A stretch of DNA of 64,000 bases from Anthopleura xanthogrammica (Eukaryota > Cnidaria > Anthozoa > Actiniaria > Actiniidae). The notes beneath the pieces are model-generated. The model saw only the letters and a list, made by a program, of their open reading frames with translations, searched no databases and was not told the DNA's origin. Positions 12,365 through 22,749 of this stretch are shown in pieces. The first letter of the stretch is position 1. Every line of letters starts with the position of its first letter. The stretch spans positions 11,516,981 through 11,580,980 of the forward strand of contig OZ025209.1 of assembly GCA_964019055.1 (NCBI GenBank), in the 5' to 3' direction. A program made the position numbers and the translations under genes.

Positions 12365-12395
<31 letters not shown>

Positions 12396-12417
12396 GAAAA
12401 AAAAAGAAAAAGAAAAA
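12230..12417. repeat. (GAAAAA)n microsatellite
   Basis: A perfect hexanucleotide array of about 28 units becomes impure at its 3' end. The Lys/Arg ORF across it is an artefact. Confidence 0.96.
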
Positions 12418-12447
12418 AATAGTATAGAATAGGATACGATATTTACG

Positions 12448-12630
12448 GGTTAGAGACTGATACGAGGGTTTTGTGGTGAAATATACGCACGAGCAGACTG
12501 TAGAATGAACGAGAAATTTTCAATACCACACGAAGCGAAGCTGAGTGTGGTATTGAAAATTTCGAGTTCATTCTACAGTCTGCAAGTGCGAATATTTCAC
12601 CACAAAACACGAGTTTTAAGTCTCTAACCC
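12448..12630. mobile_element. Palindromic MITE-like element
   Basis: The arms begin 'gggttagagact' and end 'agtctctaaccc', with 'tttcaataccacac' / 'gtgtggtattgaaa' at the centre. The hairpin is about 183 bp with a very short loop. The end motif 'ggttagaga' resembles that of the palindrome at 3602-3748, so the two may belong to one superfamily. Confidence 0.75.
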
Positions 12631-13274
12631 TTTTGATATTCAATCTGAATTCACTGAATGAATAGCATATAATAAATGAAGTTAGAGAACGGCTGTAATC
12701 TTTGTTGTTTGCTTGCTTCAGCTCTTGATAAAACCTTCCCAGTCGCTCTGCTAAAATTTCTTTGCTTAGCGTTTCCAATTCCTCACTTTGAAACCTCAAC
12801 TGCAACCATTCTAGATTTAAATTGATAAAACTCTTTAATTCAGTCGAAGTTTAATTCAATAAAAGCTTTTTTTTGTCTAACTTTCGGGTTAACTAAACGG
12901 ACTAAAGATGACAAAGCTACAAACTTGTGGTTTCAAACGAACCCGCTTTGAATGAAAACCTTACCTTTGAAGATTCCAACACTCCAGTTAGTGTTTTTTT
13001 AGTATTCTTTGGAATTGATTCATCGATAATGCTACTAATTTCTTTTTCGTCAATGTTGTCATAAGAACGACTTGAAGCCATGGTCGAACTGGTTAGAGCA
13101 CTCAAAATTCTCGCACAAAGGACGGTACCGACAGATAAACACAAAACACGTGATCAATTTCAGCCAATCGTGCGCGCGAATTTTGAACAGTGAATAAAGA
13201 TTGAATATTAATATACGATAGCATACGATAGGATAGGATATCGATAGAATAGAAGGGGTAGACAGACAGTAATT

Positions 13275-13472
13275 CCTCTCACAGCTCCCTGCGCCATCTT
13301 GAAAGGTAGCCGTGCCTTTGCATCGAAGCGAGATGCAATCATAGAAACCTTTTTTAACACCTTGGACAATTATTCACATGTCTCTATCATTGCAAGCTCA
13401 CCGTTCGTCTGACTTGCTTCGATGCAAAGGCACGGCTACCTTTCAAGATGGCATAGAGAACTGTGAAGGGGA
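13275..13472. mobile_element. Palindromic MITE-like element, family 1 (copy upstream of LOX-B)
   Basis: This is the best-preserved family 1 copy. The ends are 'cacagctccctgcgccatct' and the inverted 'agatggcatagagaactgtg'. The arms contain 'aggtagccgtgcctttgcat' and its complement, and the centre is 'acaccttggacaattattca'. Confidence 0.8.
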
Positions 13473-13790
13473 CTATTTGAAGCTCAGCAGTATTTTAACT
13501 TACACTGAGATCATATACTTCATTACCGTAGCCCTAACGTTTTTGACATATACCACGTGTACATCTTAGACCGAGTGTCATCTCTTTTCTTGATGGATGC
13601 GAACAGACAAATGAATATGGATAGAAATCAACTAAACAAAGAATCTTATTTTCAAAGAAATGACACGTATAGTCATGGAAAAACATTTCTCCCAAACTAA
13701 AGACTTCTACGCCCTGCATCATCAAACATATAATTTAAGTAATATTTTGAAAACGAATGCAAGTTAGTCCTTTATCATATATATGAAATC

Positions 13791-13968
13791 AATAAGCCAA
13801 TTCACAGTTTAAGAATCGTTATCAGTGCGCATGCGATTTTATCCCGAATTTCTCACCTTCTTTTGTTTAATTAAAAACAAAAGAAAGTTTAAACAAAAGA
13901 AGGTGAGAAATTCGGGATAAAATCGCATGCGCACTGATAACGATTCTTAAACTGTGAATTGGCTTATT
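13791..13968. mobile_element. Near-perfect palindrome just upstream of LOX-B exon 2
   Basis: The arms 'aataagccaattcacagttt' and the inverted 'aaactgtgaattggcttatt' are about 75 bp each, nearly identical, and separated by a short A/T centre. The element ends 34 bp before the acceptor of the exon that carries the LOX-B start codon, so it lies at the extreme 3' end of the 5' UTR intron. Confidence 0.85.
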
Positions 13969-14026
13969 GTCCTGATTTTTGGCTATGTTCGTATCGTTGC
14001 AGAACATCATATCAAAGTTGGTCCAG

Positions 14027-14858
14027 ATGGCGGCCTTTACTTTCTTCATGATATGTTTTATTTCAGCTTTTGGTTTGAGGTATGTTTAAGAAGCTGTATT
14101 GGTTTTATATGGGTATAGCTTTCATTCTGTCTCTCTTTTTTTCCTTCTTCTTTTTGTTCATTCACCATATCCTAATTCAATTTTCATATTTTATATTTTC
14201 CAGCCATGCACTCCAATGTCGTACATCGCTTCCTCAAGATGTTGCTAAGCATTCCCCATGCCATGTCATTCGAAAATTGTCTCTGACTGAGCAACAAAAA
14301 ACCTATGGAATCAAACCAATATCCACCACCCGTCCCTTCGCTCGTCTTGATATGGGAATCAAAGAATTTATTGCGTACGCCCTCAAAAATCCATTCCTAA
14401 GGGAGCAGGCTGCTAAATGGCTTCAGCTGGCTGAATTTTATAAAAAGTTTTCCTTTGCTTATGTGAACAAAACAAGTGGATTCTCCTCTATCCTGAAGGA
14501 GTCGGAGTTTACGATAATCCAACGATATTTTCGATTGGGCGCGAAAGAACTTCTTGGCGTAAGTTTTTCATTCTAATTGATACCTATTCATAGCTACTAT
14601 TTACCAAATCGGCTAACACAATGTTGTACACAATTCAAGGCTACTGGAAAGAGGATTATTTGTTTATTGTCATTTTCCATCCATGAAGCATTGATATGGT
14701 ATGATAGATAATAATAGACAAAGAAAAGTTATCCCAAAAGATTTAAATTGGATACAGCAATGCATTAGCCAATTTGGTCAGTTAAAAATTCAAGGTATTT
14801 CAAACTATTGGCAATGCTGCATAATATTTTTAAACCTAATTGAATCATCATTATCATT

Positions 14859-14889
<31 letters not shown>

Positions 14890-14944
14890 CCATCACCACC
14901 ATCATCACTATCATCATCATCATCACCATCGTCATATCATCGTC

Positions 14945-14976
<32 letters not shown>

Positions 14977-17900
14977 TATTATTATTATATTATTTAAATT
15001 GGCACCCATATTTACCAACAAGTGTAAATTAAAAACAGCTAAAACAACAAAACAACTAAACAATTATTCTTTTAAAAAATCCTTTAGAAACACAAGGTTG
15101 AATAAAACTTCGTTGCCATACATTTAATTGGCCTAATTTTACAATTTTATATAAATCTGTGTTAAGGATTTTGTTAAGCGGCCATCGGAAAAGGAGCCAT
15201 TTATTATGATGAGGAAATGGATTTCAGATGAGCATTTTGCCGAGCAGAGACTGGCTGGAGTTAATCCAATGACGTTGAAGAGAGTCACATCCTCTGATGA
15301 AAGTGAGTAGCTAGCGAAGAATTTGTTGATATTTTCTTTACCATGAAAAATGGGTTCACTATTTTTCTAACCGATCACCTTAAAACAGTCAAGCAGTTGT
15401 GGAAAAATAAACACCCATAATGAAAAGAGCTTTTGAATATTTCAGAGATAAAGTTTCAGCTCATAATCACTAATGTCGAATATAGGAGAAATGGCATCAA
15501 TATAAAATCAAAAAAATATAGGAAAATTAATTTATATCAGTTTCTTAAAAACAGATATTGATGTAGATATATTAGGTTTTATTTGACGTTCTTTTAAAGA
15601 AAGTGGAAACTTCTAACCTCATTATTATATAACCTCGTTCTTGTCTCCTCTTTTATCTTGATTTAGTTGGAACTAGTTGGGTTAATCTTATGTTACAGTT
15701 GAATATGGATTTCGACTGGGAAACTGCGGTGTCCGATGTCTTGAAAGGAACTTCTCTAGAAACGGTACGATGAAATAAAATGAAATATTCTTGCTTCTTT
15801 GCGACGACTCCATTGCTTTTTCTCGTTCTCCCTCTTCATGCACTATGTGAATCCTACTTACTTACTTACATTTACTTAGTACATTTTAAAATGTTGATAC
15901 TTATAAGCAGACAAGCACAGAAATTAGAAAGCAAGCAAATTAGAAGCGCAATGACACAAGCACCACAGCTCAGAAGCATAAGCAGACATTCATAATCAAG
16001 CAGACAAGCAGACAAGCAGACAAGCAGACAAGCAGACAAGCAGACAAGCAGACAAGCAGACAAGCAGACAAGCAGACAAGCAGACAAGCAGACAAGCAGA
16101 CAAGCAGACAAGCAGACAAGCAGACAAGCAGACAAGCAGACAAGCAGACAAGCAGACAAGCAGACAAGCAGACAAGCAGACAAGCAGACAAGCAGACAAG
16201 CAGACAAGCAGACAAGCAGACAAGCAGACAAGCAGACAAGCAGACAAGCAGACAAGCAGACAAGCAGACAAGCAGACAAGCACACAAGCAGACAAGCACA
16301 CAAGCAGACAAGCACACAAGCAGACAAGCACACAAGCAGACAAGCACACAAGCACACAAGCACACAAGCACACAAGCACACAAGCACACAAGCACACAAG
16401 CACACAAGCACACAAGCACACAAGCACACAAGCACACAAGCACACAAGCACACAAGCACACAAGCACACAAGCACACAAGCACACAAGCACACAAGCACA
16501 CAAGCACACAAGCACACAAGCACACAAGCACACAAGCACACAAGCACACAAGCACACAAGCACACAAGCACACAAGCACACAAGCACACAAGCACACAAG
16601 CACACAAGCACACAAGCACACAAGCACACAGCACACAAGCACACAAGCACACAAGCACACAAGCACACAAGCACACAAGCACACAAGCACACAAGCACAC
16701 AAGCACACAAGCACACAAGCACACAAGCACACAAGCACACAAGCACACAAGCACACAAGCACACAAGCACACAAGCACACAAGCACACAAGCACACAAGC
16801 ACACAAGCACACAAGCACACAAGCACACAAGCACACAAGCACACAAGCACACAAGCACACAAGCACACAAGCACACAAGCACACAAGCACACAAGCACAC
16901 AAGCACACAAGCACACAAGCACACAAGCACACAAGCACACAAGCACACAAGCACACAAGCACACAAGCACACAAGCACACAAGCACACAAGCACACAAGC
17001 ACACAAGCACACAAGCACACAAGCACACAAGCACACAAGCACACAAGCACACAAGCACACAAGCACACAAGCACACAAGCACACAAGCACACAAGCACAC
17101 AAGCACACAAGCACACAAGCACACAAGCACACAAGCACACAAGCACACAAGCACACAAGCACACAAGCACACAAGCACACAAGCACACAAGCACACAAGC
17201 ACACAAGGCGATTCCATCCCAGTTGTTTTAATTAATCTTGTAAATCAAAAATATAGGCCATAAGAAAAGGATATCTTTACGTTCTTCATCATCCTCTAAG
17301 CGATGAAATAAAAACATCCAGCGACAAGGGTAATAAAGATCCTCAAAGGAAAATGTGGAATTACAAGTCTCCAGTTGCTCTATTTGCGTCTGTTCCTGCG
17401 AAACACTGGTGGTCTAAAGCAAAGTTGCTCCCTATTGCAATCCAGATGGATAATACACGAGGTAAAAAAACAGTGAGAACAAGAATTATTTTATAGAATT
17501 CAGAGTATTTTGAATTGAAGTCTTTTAAAAGTAACAAATTTGCTGCTTGGTATCCGTCATCTTGAATTATCTAAATTTATTTATTTCAGTAAATATCCTA
17601 AGACCACGAAGCAAATATACTGAAAACATTTAGTTGTATATGGTAGACTGTTATATAATCGTATTATAAAATAAATTGGATAGTACGCACGCTCTGATTG
17701 GCTGATAGCCATGTTTGCATGAGGCTATGTAATTATAAACACGGTTGTGACGTTGAGGATTTCTATCAACGGACGTGATTGGTCGATTGGTCTGCTTTCA
17801 AGTAGAGATAATTTGGAGTTTCATATTCAAATAAATTTCGTGTTTTCCTGCTTTATTATTCTATTTATTTTATAAAGCAAGTATTTGTTAAATATAGCAG

Positions 17901-20900
17901 GTAGTAACTTATACCAGTTAATAACCTCTGCTACAAATTTGGTCCGACAGTGAACCATGCCTTTCTAATATAGAACTTTTTGATTTCAAACATTAAAGAA
18001 TCTCCAGTCTATTCACCTAAAGATGGTGACCTGTGGACCCTAGCCAAACTAAACGTGCAGCTCACAGATTTTGCGTGTAGTCAGCTTGTGGAACATCTCA
18101 GTAAAGTTCACCTGGTATCCGAAGGATTGTGTCTGAGCGTTGAGAGACAGCTATCTAAACACCACCCACTCTATGCTATCATGAGGTACCACTGCCGTGG
18201 AGTGTTTATATTGAATACCGTAGGAGCTCCAACTCTTTTGTATCCAGGTCAAAATCTGGATTATCTTTTTACTTATGGATGGAGGGGATCAAATAAACTT
18301 GTGGCAGAGATTTCGGAAACGTACGAATGGAGCGATCTAAACCTGCAGAACAACTTAAAGGTAATCATCTGTACGGGTTCAGTAACAGTAATCAGTAGGC
18401 CAACTCCGAAAAAAACAACAAGGAAACAACCAAACTAACAATCAACCACTAAATCAATCAATCAATCAATCAATCAATCCATCAATCAAACAATCAATCA
18501 AGTAGCTAATACAACCAAACAACCAAACAACCAATAAAACAACCAAAAAACGAAACAAATAAACAAATAAACCTTACATCATTCAAAACAACCAACCAGT
18601 TTATGGCACCATTTTTTTTTATACAGCGGAGAGGTGTAGATAACCATCGCCTTCTTTCATATTATCCGTACCGAGACGATGGACACGAGATTGAAAAGGT
18701 TATCAGGTTTATGATGACAGATTACGTAGATGCGTAAGTATAGGCTGATTATATTCTCCCACAAGTGGTTTTACTTGTACACTCGTGAACATTTCTATTT
18801 TTTTCCATTTTTTCCTTTTTAGTCAGGTCTGTAAGCGACAAAAAGCAAAGATCGTGCACTTTTGAGTACAAGCACAAAACTTGGCACAAATGTTCCTAGG
18901 AGCATATATAACAGATTTAGGGGTGGGTGCCAAAAAATGGCGGTCGGGGGGAGGAACGCCACACTCTTAACTAGATGGATACATTTCATCAAAATTTATA
19001 TGAAACGAAAAACTTTCCTTCAAGTTTTAACCCTAACATGGAAGAATTGTTTAAAAAAGTCAGAATGGCGTTTACAGTTTGTTGATATCCCTTTTTCTTG
19101 CAGAGATATCAAACGTTTTCCAAATATGCAAATTAGCGAACGATGACGTCATCAATCATAAAATGTTGTATATATATCAATCTGTAGAAATAAGACTGAA
19201 ATGATCCACTATATGACCATAGGGGATAACTCTTACAGCCATTCTTCAACAATGCTAATTAAAAAGAGGTATTTTGTAATGTTGTTTAAAATAGCTGTCT
19301 GGGCACAATTTTCTTTCAATTGTAAGTACATAAAGCTTTGCTCATGTGTCTTTTTTAACAAGTACATTAATCATGTGAAGTTTTAATCATTTTAGTCTTA
19401 TTTTACAGAGATATTCTTTATTTTATGTTTTGTAAACTGACTCAGCCAATGACGTCATCAGTTATTAATTTGCATATCATTTGCATATTATTTGCATTTC
19501 CATCAGCTCGAAATAAAAAGTCCGAGCTGCAGATGGGAATCGAACCCATTATAACTATTTTTACTTTTTTTTAACTTAGGTACTATGGAACAGATCTGGA
19601 CATTCAAAAAGATGTTGAGTTGCAAAACTATGCTAACGAAGTTTCAGACAAAGGAACCCAGCCTGGCTGTGCACTAGTCCAGGTTATTTATTTAGACATC
19701 GATATTATGTCATTTAGTTACCAACTCATACACACGCACCATAAACAATTCTTGAAGAGATTCAAGGTAAATATAATACAAGGGCGGATTCAGGAATTTG
19801 TTGAGAGGGGGGTACAAACGTTGAGAGGGGGTCCAAATGTATACTTCATACAAAATTTACTTCGAACCTGTGGCAAAACTAAATTTTAGGATAAAACAAA
19901 CAATGGAACTTTCGGTATGACAGGGTGTCTCGACCCCCCTAACCCTTCCCCTGGATCTGCCCTTGTAAATATGGTTGGCATACATAATTGTTTACTTTTT
20001 CCACCATTTATTCATTCAATTTTGCGTACCATGATCAATCTTCAGACCGAGGAAAATCTGAAAGATAAAAGTGGAGCGAAGTCGCGATGAGAGAATTCAC
20101 CATTCCCCTTTTTAAGTTTTGATACCACTACCACCAGAATCGTCTTCGAATGCTTTTTCTTATTCAAAATTAATGTTTTAACTCCTTTGGGAGTCGCAAG
20201 ATAGCGGTACCAATTAGGCAAACGAAAGGAACTGCGAAAAGGATTCTGGTAGGATCAGGAGAGGTCAGGTATCAAGCGTAATAAAGGGAATCGAGAATTA
20301 GGAGAGTGGGGTCTTAAGAAAGCACATGCTGCGGATAGTACGCAATTTATTATGATTTTTATGCATTAGATTCGTGGGTTTCCTGCGACGATTGACAGCA
20401 AAGAACAGCTTGTTGACACCTTCACTCAGATGATTTGGCTGATGTCAGCTCAACACTCGGCTGTCAATTATCCAATGGCAGATTACAGCACGTATATCCC
20501 AAACCTACCTTGGAAACTCTACGACTCAGAAAGAGTTTCTAACACAACGCTAAGCCCAGAAAGGTTGCCAAACAGGGCCGAGACCGCTGTAAGTTTTCAT
20601 TATAGTAAACTGCTTTTTTGCTTTTTTTAATGGATGGGCGGGGACAAATGAGAAGGTTATGTAGCAGGGGTTGTAGCGTATAAATACCCTAAGAAAATGG
20701 CAAGGAATCTAGGCAAAAAAATGCGTATTTTGGTCCTAGACACGTTATTATCGTAGTGTATTCGACTTCTTTAACTTGTGGTGATTACGTTGCCTGTGTT
20801 ATGTACGGAAAGCACATGTAAAGCCAACTGAGATGGCAGATTAAATCTATGTTTGACCCCAATTCCATCTGTGCATACATGGTGAGACTATTTAACATGT

Positions 20901-21614
20901 TTGCAATCAATTTGCAACGATTTTCATGGCGATTTTCCAACACAAAATGAGGTTAAACATATACGTATATGTATGCAAAATTGTCAGAATTTTTGCTACC
21001 TGTTGCAGACCAGACGGAGGAGCAGGCGTTGCTCAGTTGGTTAGTGCGCGGCCTTCGGAGCTAGAGATCTACGGTTCGATCCTCAGGATCTCCACCTCTG
21101 TTTCGACGTCTCTCTAATCAGTGTAGCATCAGCTTTGAATACTCGTAAAACAGAGCACTGATGGAGAGAGGGGGTAAAGTGCGCACCGTCAGCTCCCTGG
21201 AAGACCAGCTACTAGCTGAAGGAACATTGACGTTAAATAAGGCCTTTACCTTTACTTTACTTCAAAATGTATATATTTTTTCTGATTCCTTCGATAAAAT
21301 AGTATTAATAAGGTGTGATCGAATGTGTTCTTAATATTCGCAATTCGTAATTTAATGAGTGACGTACCATTTGTTTTCAGGGTCAACTTGCATATGCCAT
21401 GACTCTTTCATCTTTCCGCCTTGATCGCCTTTTCGACTATGCTGAATACCTAGATGACCCAAAGGGAAGAGAAATCGTGTTTCGTTATTTCAGCCGACTT
21501 AACGAAGTAGTAGAGCCCATGTTAGAGAGAAGAAACAAAAGAAGGCTTGCTAAAGGTCATCTGACGTATCCTTACATGCAACCAAGATGGCTGCCTAACG
21601 GAATCGAAACTTAA
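14027..21614 (+). CDS. Lipoxygenase-like secreted protein LOX-B (10 coding exons, 623 aa)
   Basis: The exons are 14027-14079, 14204-14558, 15167-15302, 15667-15764, 17257-17461, 17999-18360, 18627-18733, 19580-19682, 20370-20588 and 21381-21614. All have AG acceptors and GT donors, and together they give one open frame of 623 residues. The start MAAFTFFMICFISAFGLS is a likely signal peptide. There is no PLAT domain, unlike typical animal LOXs. LOX hallmarks seen are WISD..FAEQRLAGVNP (exon 4), the helix EHLSKVHLVSEGL with RQL..HHPL (exon 7), PYRDDG (exon 8) and SAQHSAVNYP (exon 10). By alignment to human 5-LOX the iron ligands are Ser310 (normally His), His315, His502, Asn506 and C-terminal Thr623 (normally Ile). 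The Coffa site is Ile353 (normally Ala/Gly). This is probably a LOX-fold protein with altered or lost dioxygenase activity. LOX-C follows in tandem. Confidence 0.85.
14848..14988. repeat. (TCA)n microsatellite in LOX-B intron 2
   Basis: This imperfect trinucleotide array (tca with cac and cgt interruptions) lies between coding exons 2 and 3 of LOX-B. It gives Ser- or His-rich ORFs in two frames, which are artefacts. Confidence 0.93.
15998..17206. repeat. 1.2-kb octanucleotide array (AAGCAGAC / AAGCACAC) in LOX-B intron 4
   Basis: About 151 copies of an 8-bp unit are present. The first third is AAGCAGAC. A transition zone near 16279-16345 alternates the two variants, and the rest is AAGCACAC. 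One unit lacks a base near 16629, shifting the phase. The array ends 50 bp before the acceptor of the next coding exon (17257). Three overlapping minus-strand ORFs of 400+ codons (Cys/Val/Leu repeats) exist only because the unit contains no stop in those frames. Confidence 0.97.
18452..18500. repeat. (AATC)n microsatellite in LOX-B intron 6
   Basis: A short tetranucleotide run (aatc repeats, slightly interrupted) follows the exon ending at 18360. It lies in an A/C-rich low-complexity stretch. Confidence 0.85.
19780..19966. mobile_element. Short TIR element in LOX-B intron 8
   Basis: The left end is 'caagggcggattcagga' and the right end is 'cccctggatctgcccttg', which are imperfect inverted repeats about 187 bp apart. 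The right end also occurs in the LOX-A intron (about 170-215), so the insertion predates the A/B duplication. Confidence 0.6.
21018..21263 (+). mobile_element. tRNA-derived SINE in LOX-B last intron
   Basis: The head contains an A-box-like 'gctcagttggttagtgcg' and a B-box 'ggttcgatcc', in the order and spacing of a Pol III tRNA promoter. A non-tRNA body of about 170 bp follows. LOX-A has the flanks ('gcagaccagacgg' then 'aaaatt') joined directly at about 1252, so this is an insertion with a visible empty site. The clover leaf cannot be completed, so it is a SINE and not a functional tRNA gene. Confidence 0.85.
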
Positions 21615-21696
21615 TTTGCTCCTGGACGGCCACCGGAAATCACCGGCAAACACTCCCCTTAAATAAGCTACCCATGGCTTATTTGATAAATAATTT

Positions 21697-21710
21697 AATA
21701 AACTAATAAA
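21697..21710 (+). terminator. Candidate polyadenylation signals of LOX-B
   Basis: Two overlapping AATAAA hexamers lie 83-96 nt after the LOX-B stop codon. The homologous sequence after LOX-A is separated from the gene by the family 2 palindrome. Confidence 0.4.
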
Positions 21711-22440
21711 TCAATGACAAGAATTAACTTAAAAAAAATTAAGTAAATAAAAAAGGGTTTGAGTTCAAGTTTTGAGTTTTTATTTTTATCCTCTTTTTTT
21801 CAATCGTTTTGTTCCCCCCCCCCCCCCCCCCATCCCCACCCCCGAAATACCACTCAACTCCTGTAATTAAAACACATTAGCAATCACAATTCTATATAGA
21901 TGGGTTGTTAATATATTGTTATTATTCTTGTTATTTAGTTGACACAGCGTCAGTCGACGTCTAAGAACGTTTTTTTTTAAATTGGCAAAAAAGTAATTAA
22001 AACAATTTCTAAGAAGCCCGTTTTTTTTTACACAGAATCAATTCAATGCTGATTCAGAATCGAAAAAGAAAAATAAGGGTTTCCAAAGGGTGTGAAATAT
22101 TTTGAAAGGATTATTGAGAATATCATAATACCAATTCAGCATTCGCTTAATGAACCGAAATTATTTTTTCAACGATAACAACAATAAACTTCCACAACGC
22201 TCCTTCTATAAGTTTAAGTAATCATTTTTTTTCAAACTCTGAAAAAAGATTGCCTTTTACCTGTTGTCTTAGTAAATTTAAAGAAAAACATTGTCCCCTC
22301 ATCCAAAATTTTAGGATTTTGATTTAGCCGGTTTTGTTCGATCGGTTGCACGCTTGGGGACTCAAATCAGTCAAACGTTTACTTAACTCCCAATCCTGGA
22401 TTCCAATACTTTTGCTGTGTTGAGCAATATTCACCATGAG
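21711..22440. other. LOX-B/LOX-C spacer, low complexity
   Basis: The spacer contains an 18-base C run (about 21814-21831) and AT-rich sequence. No exon is recognised. Confidence 0.5.
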
Positions 22441-22574
22441 TAGACCCCTTCACATGACGTCAAAGCAGCTCCATTCGGAAGACAAAACAAAAAAAAATTA
22501 AATCTTCTGAGAATTGGAACCTATTTTTTTGTCCTCCAAATCGAGCTGCATTCCGACGTGCTGCAAGGAGTCTA
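22441..22574. mobile_element. MITE-like inverted repeat 'TAGACCCCTT' family, copy next to LOX-C promoter
   Basis: The ends are 'tagacccctt' and 'aaggagtcta'. The arms match the copies at 30785-30922, 41207-41357 and 49509-49635 ('gagctgcattccgacgtgct'). It ends about 97 bp before the TATA box of LOX-C. Confidence 0.7.
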
Positions 22575-22671
22575 TACTTGTGCTGTGTATTGCAATACAT
22601 CATGCACCATAAAACATAAGCAGGTTACGTAACGTATAACATTCCTTCGTGAACTGATCTAGATCTCTGGT

Positions 22672-22749
22672 TATAAAACCCCACCTAAGCTCACACTATT
22701 CAATCTAGCAGAGCAAAAGAGGAGAAAACTACAGTCATCTCTAAAACGC
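22672..22749 (+). promoter_or_regulatory. TATA box and non-coding first exon of LOX-C
   Basis: TATAAAA at 22672-22678 is followed about 25-30 bp later by an initiator-like 'ctcacactattc'. The presumed non-coding exon ends at 22749 ('aaacgc', donor gtaagt), and its intron runs to the acceptor at 23331-23332. Exon 2 (from 23333) contains the ATG. The start site is inferred from spacing only. Confidence 0.55.

Noticed and set aside
15998..17206. CRISPR array
   Set aside because: The repeats are 8 bp with no spacers, in a eukaryotic intron.
15872..17217. Three overlapping 400+ codon Cys/Leu/Val ORFs (minus)
   Set aside because: They are produced by the octanucleotide array; three frames encode the same repeat and no start context or domain is present.
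19525..19560. tRNA-like 'gggaatcgaaccc' (minus), also near 47085
   Set aside because: Only the T-loop-like motif is visible; no clover leaf could be drawn.
21018..21095. Functional tRNA gene
   Set aside because: A- and B-boxes are present but the acceptor and anticodon stems do not pair, and a SINE body follows.
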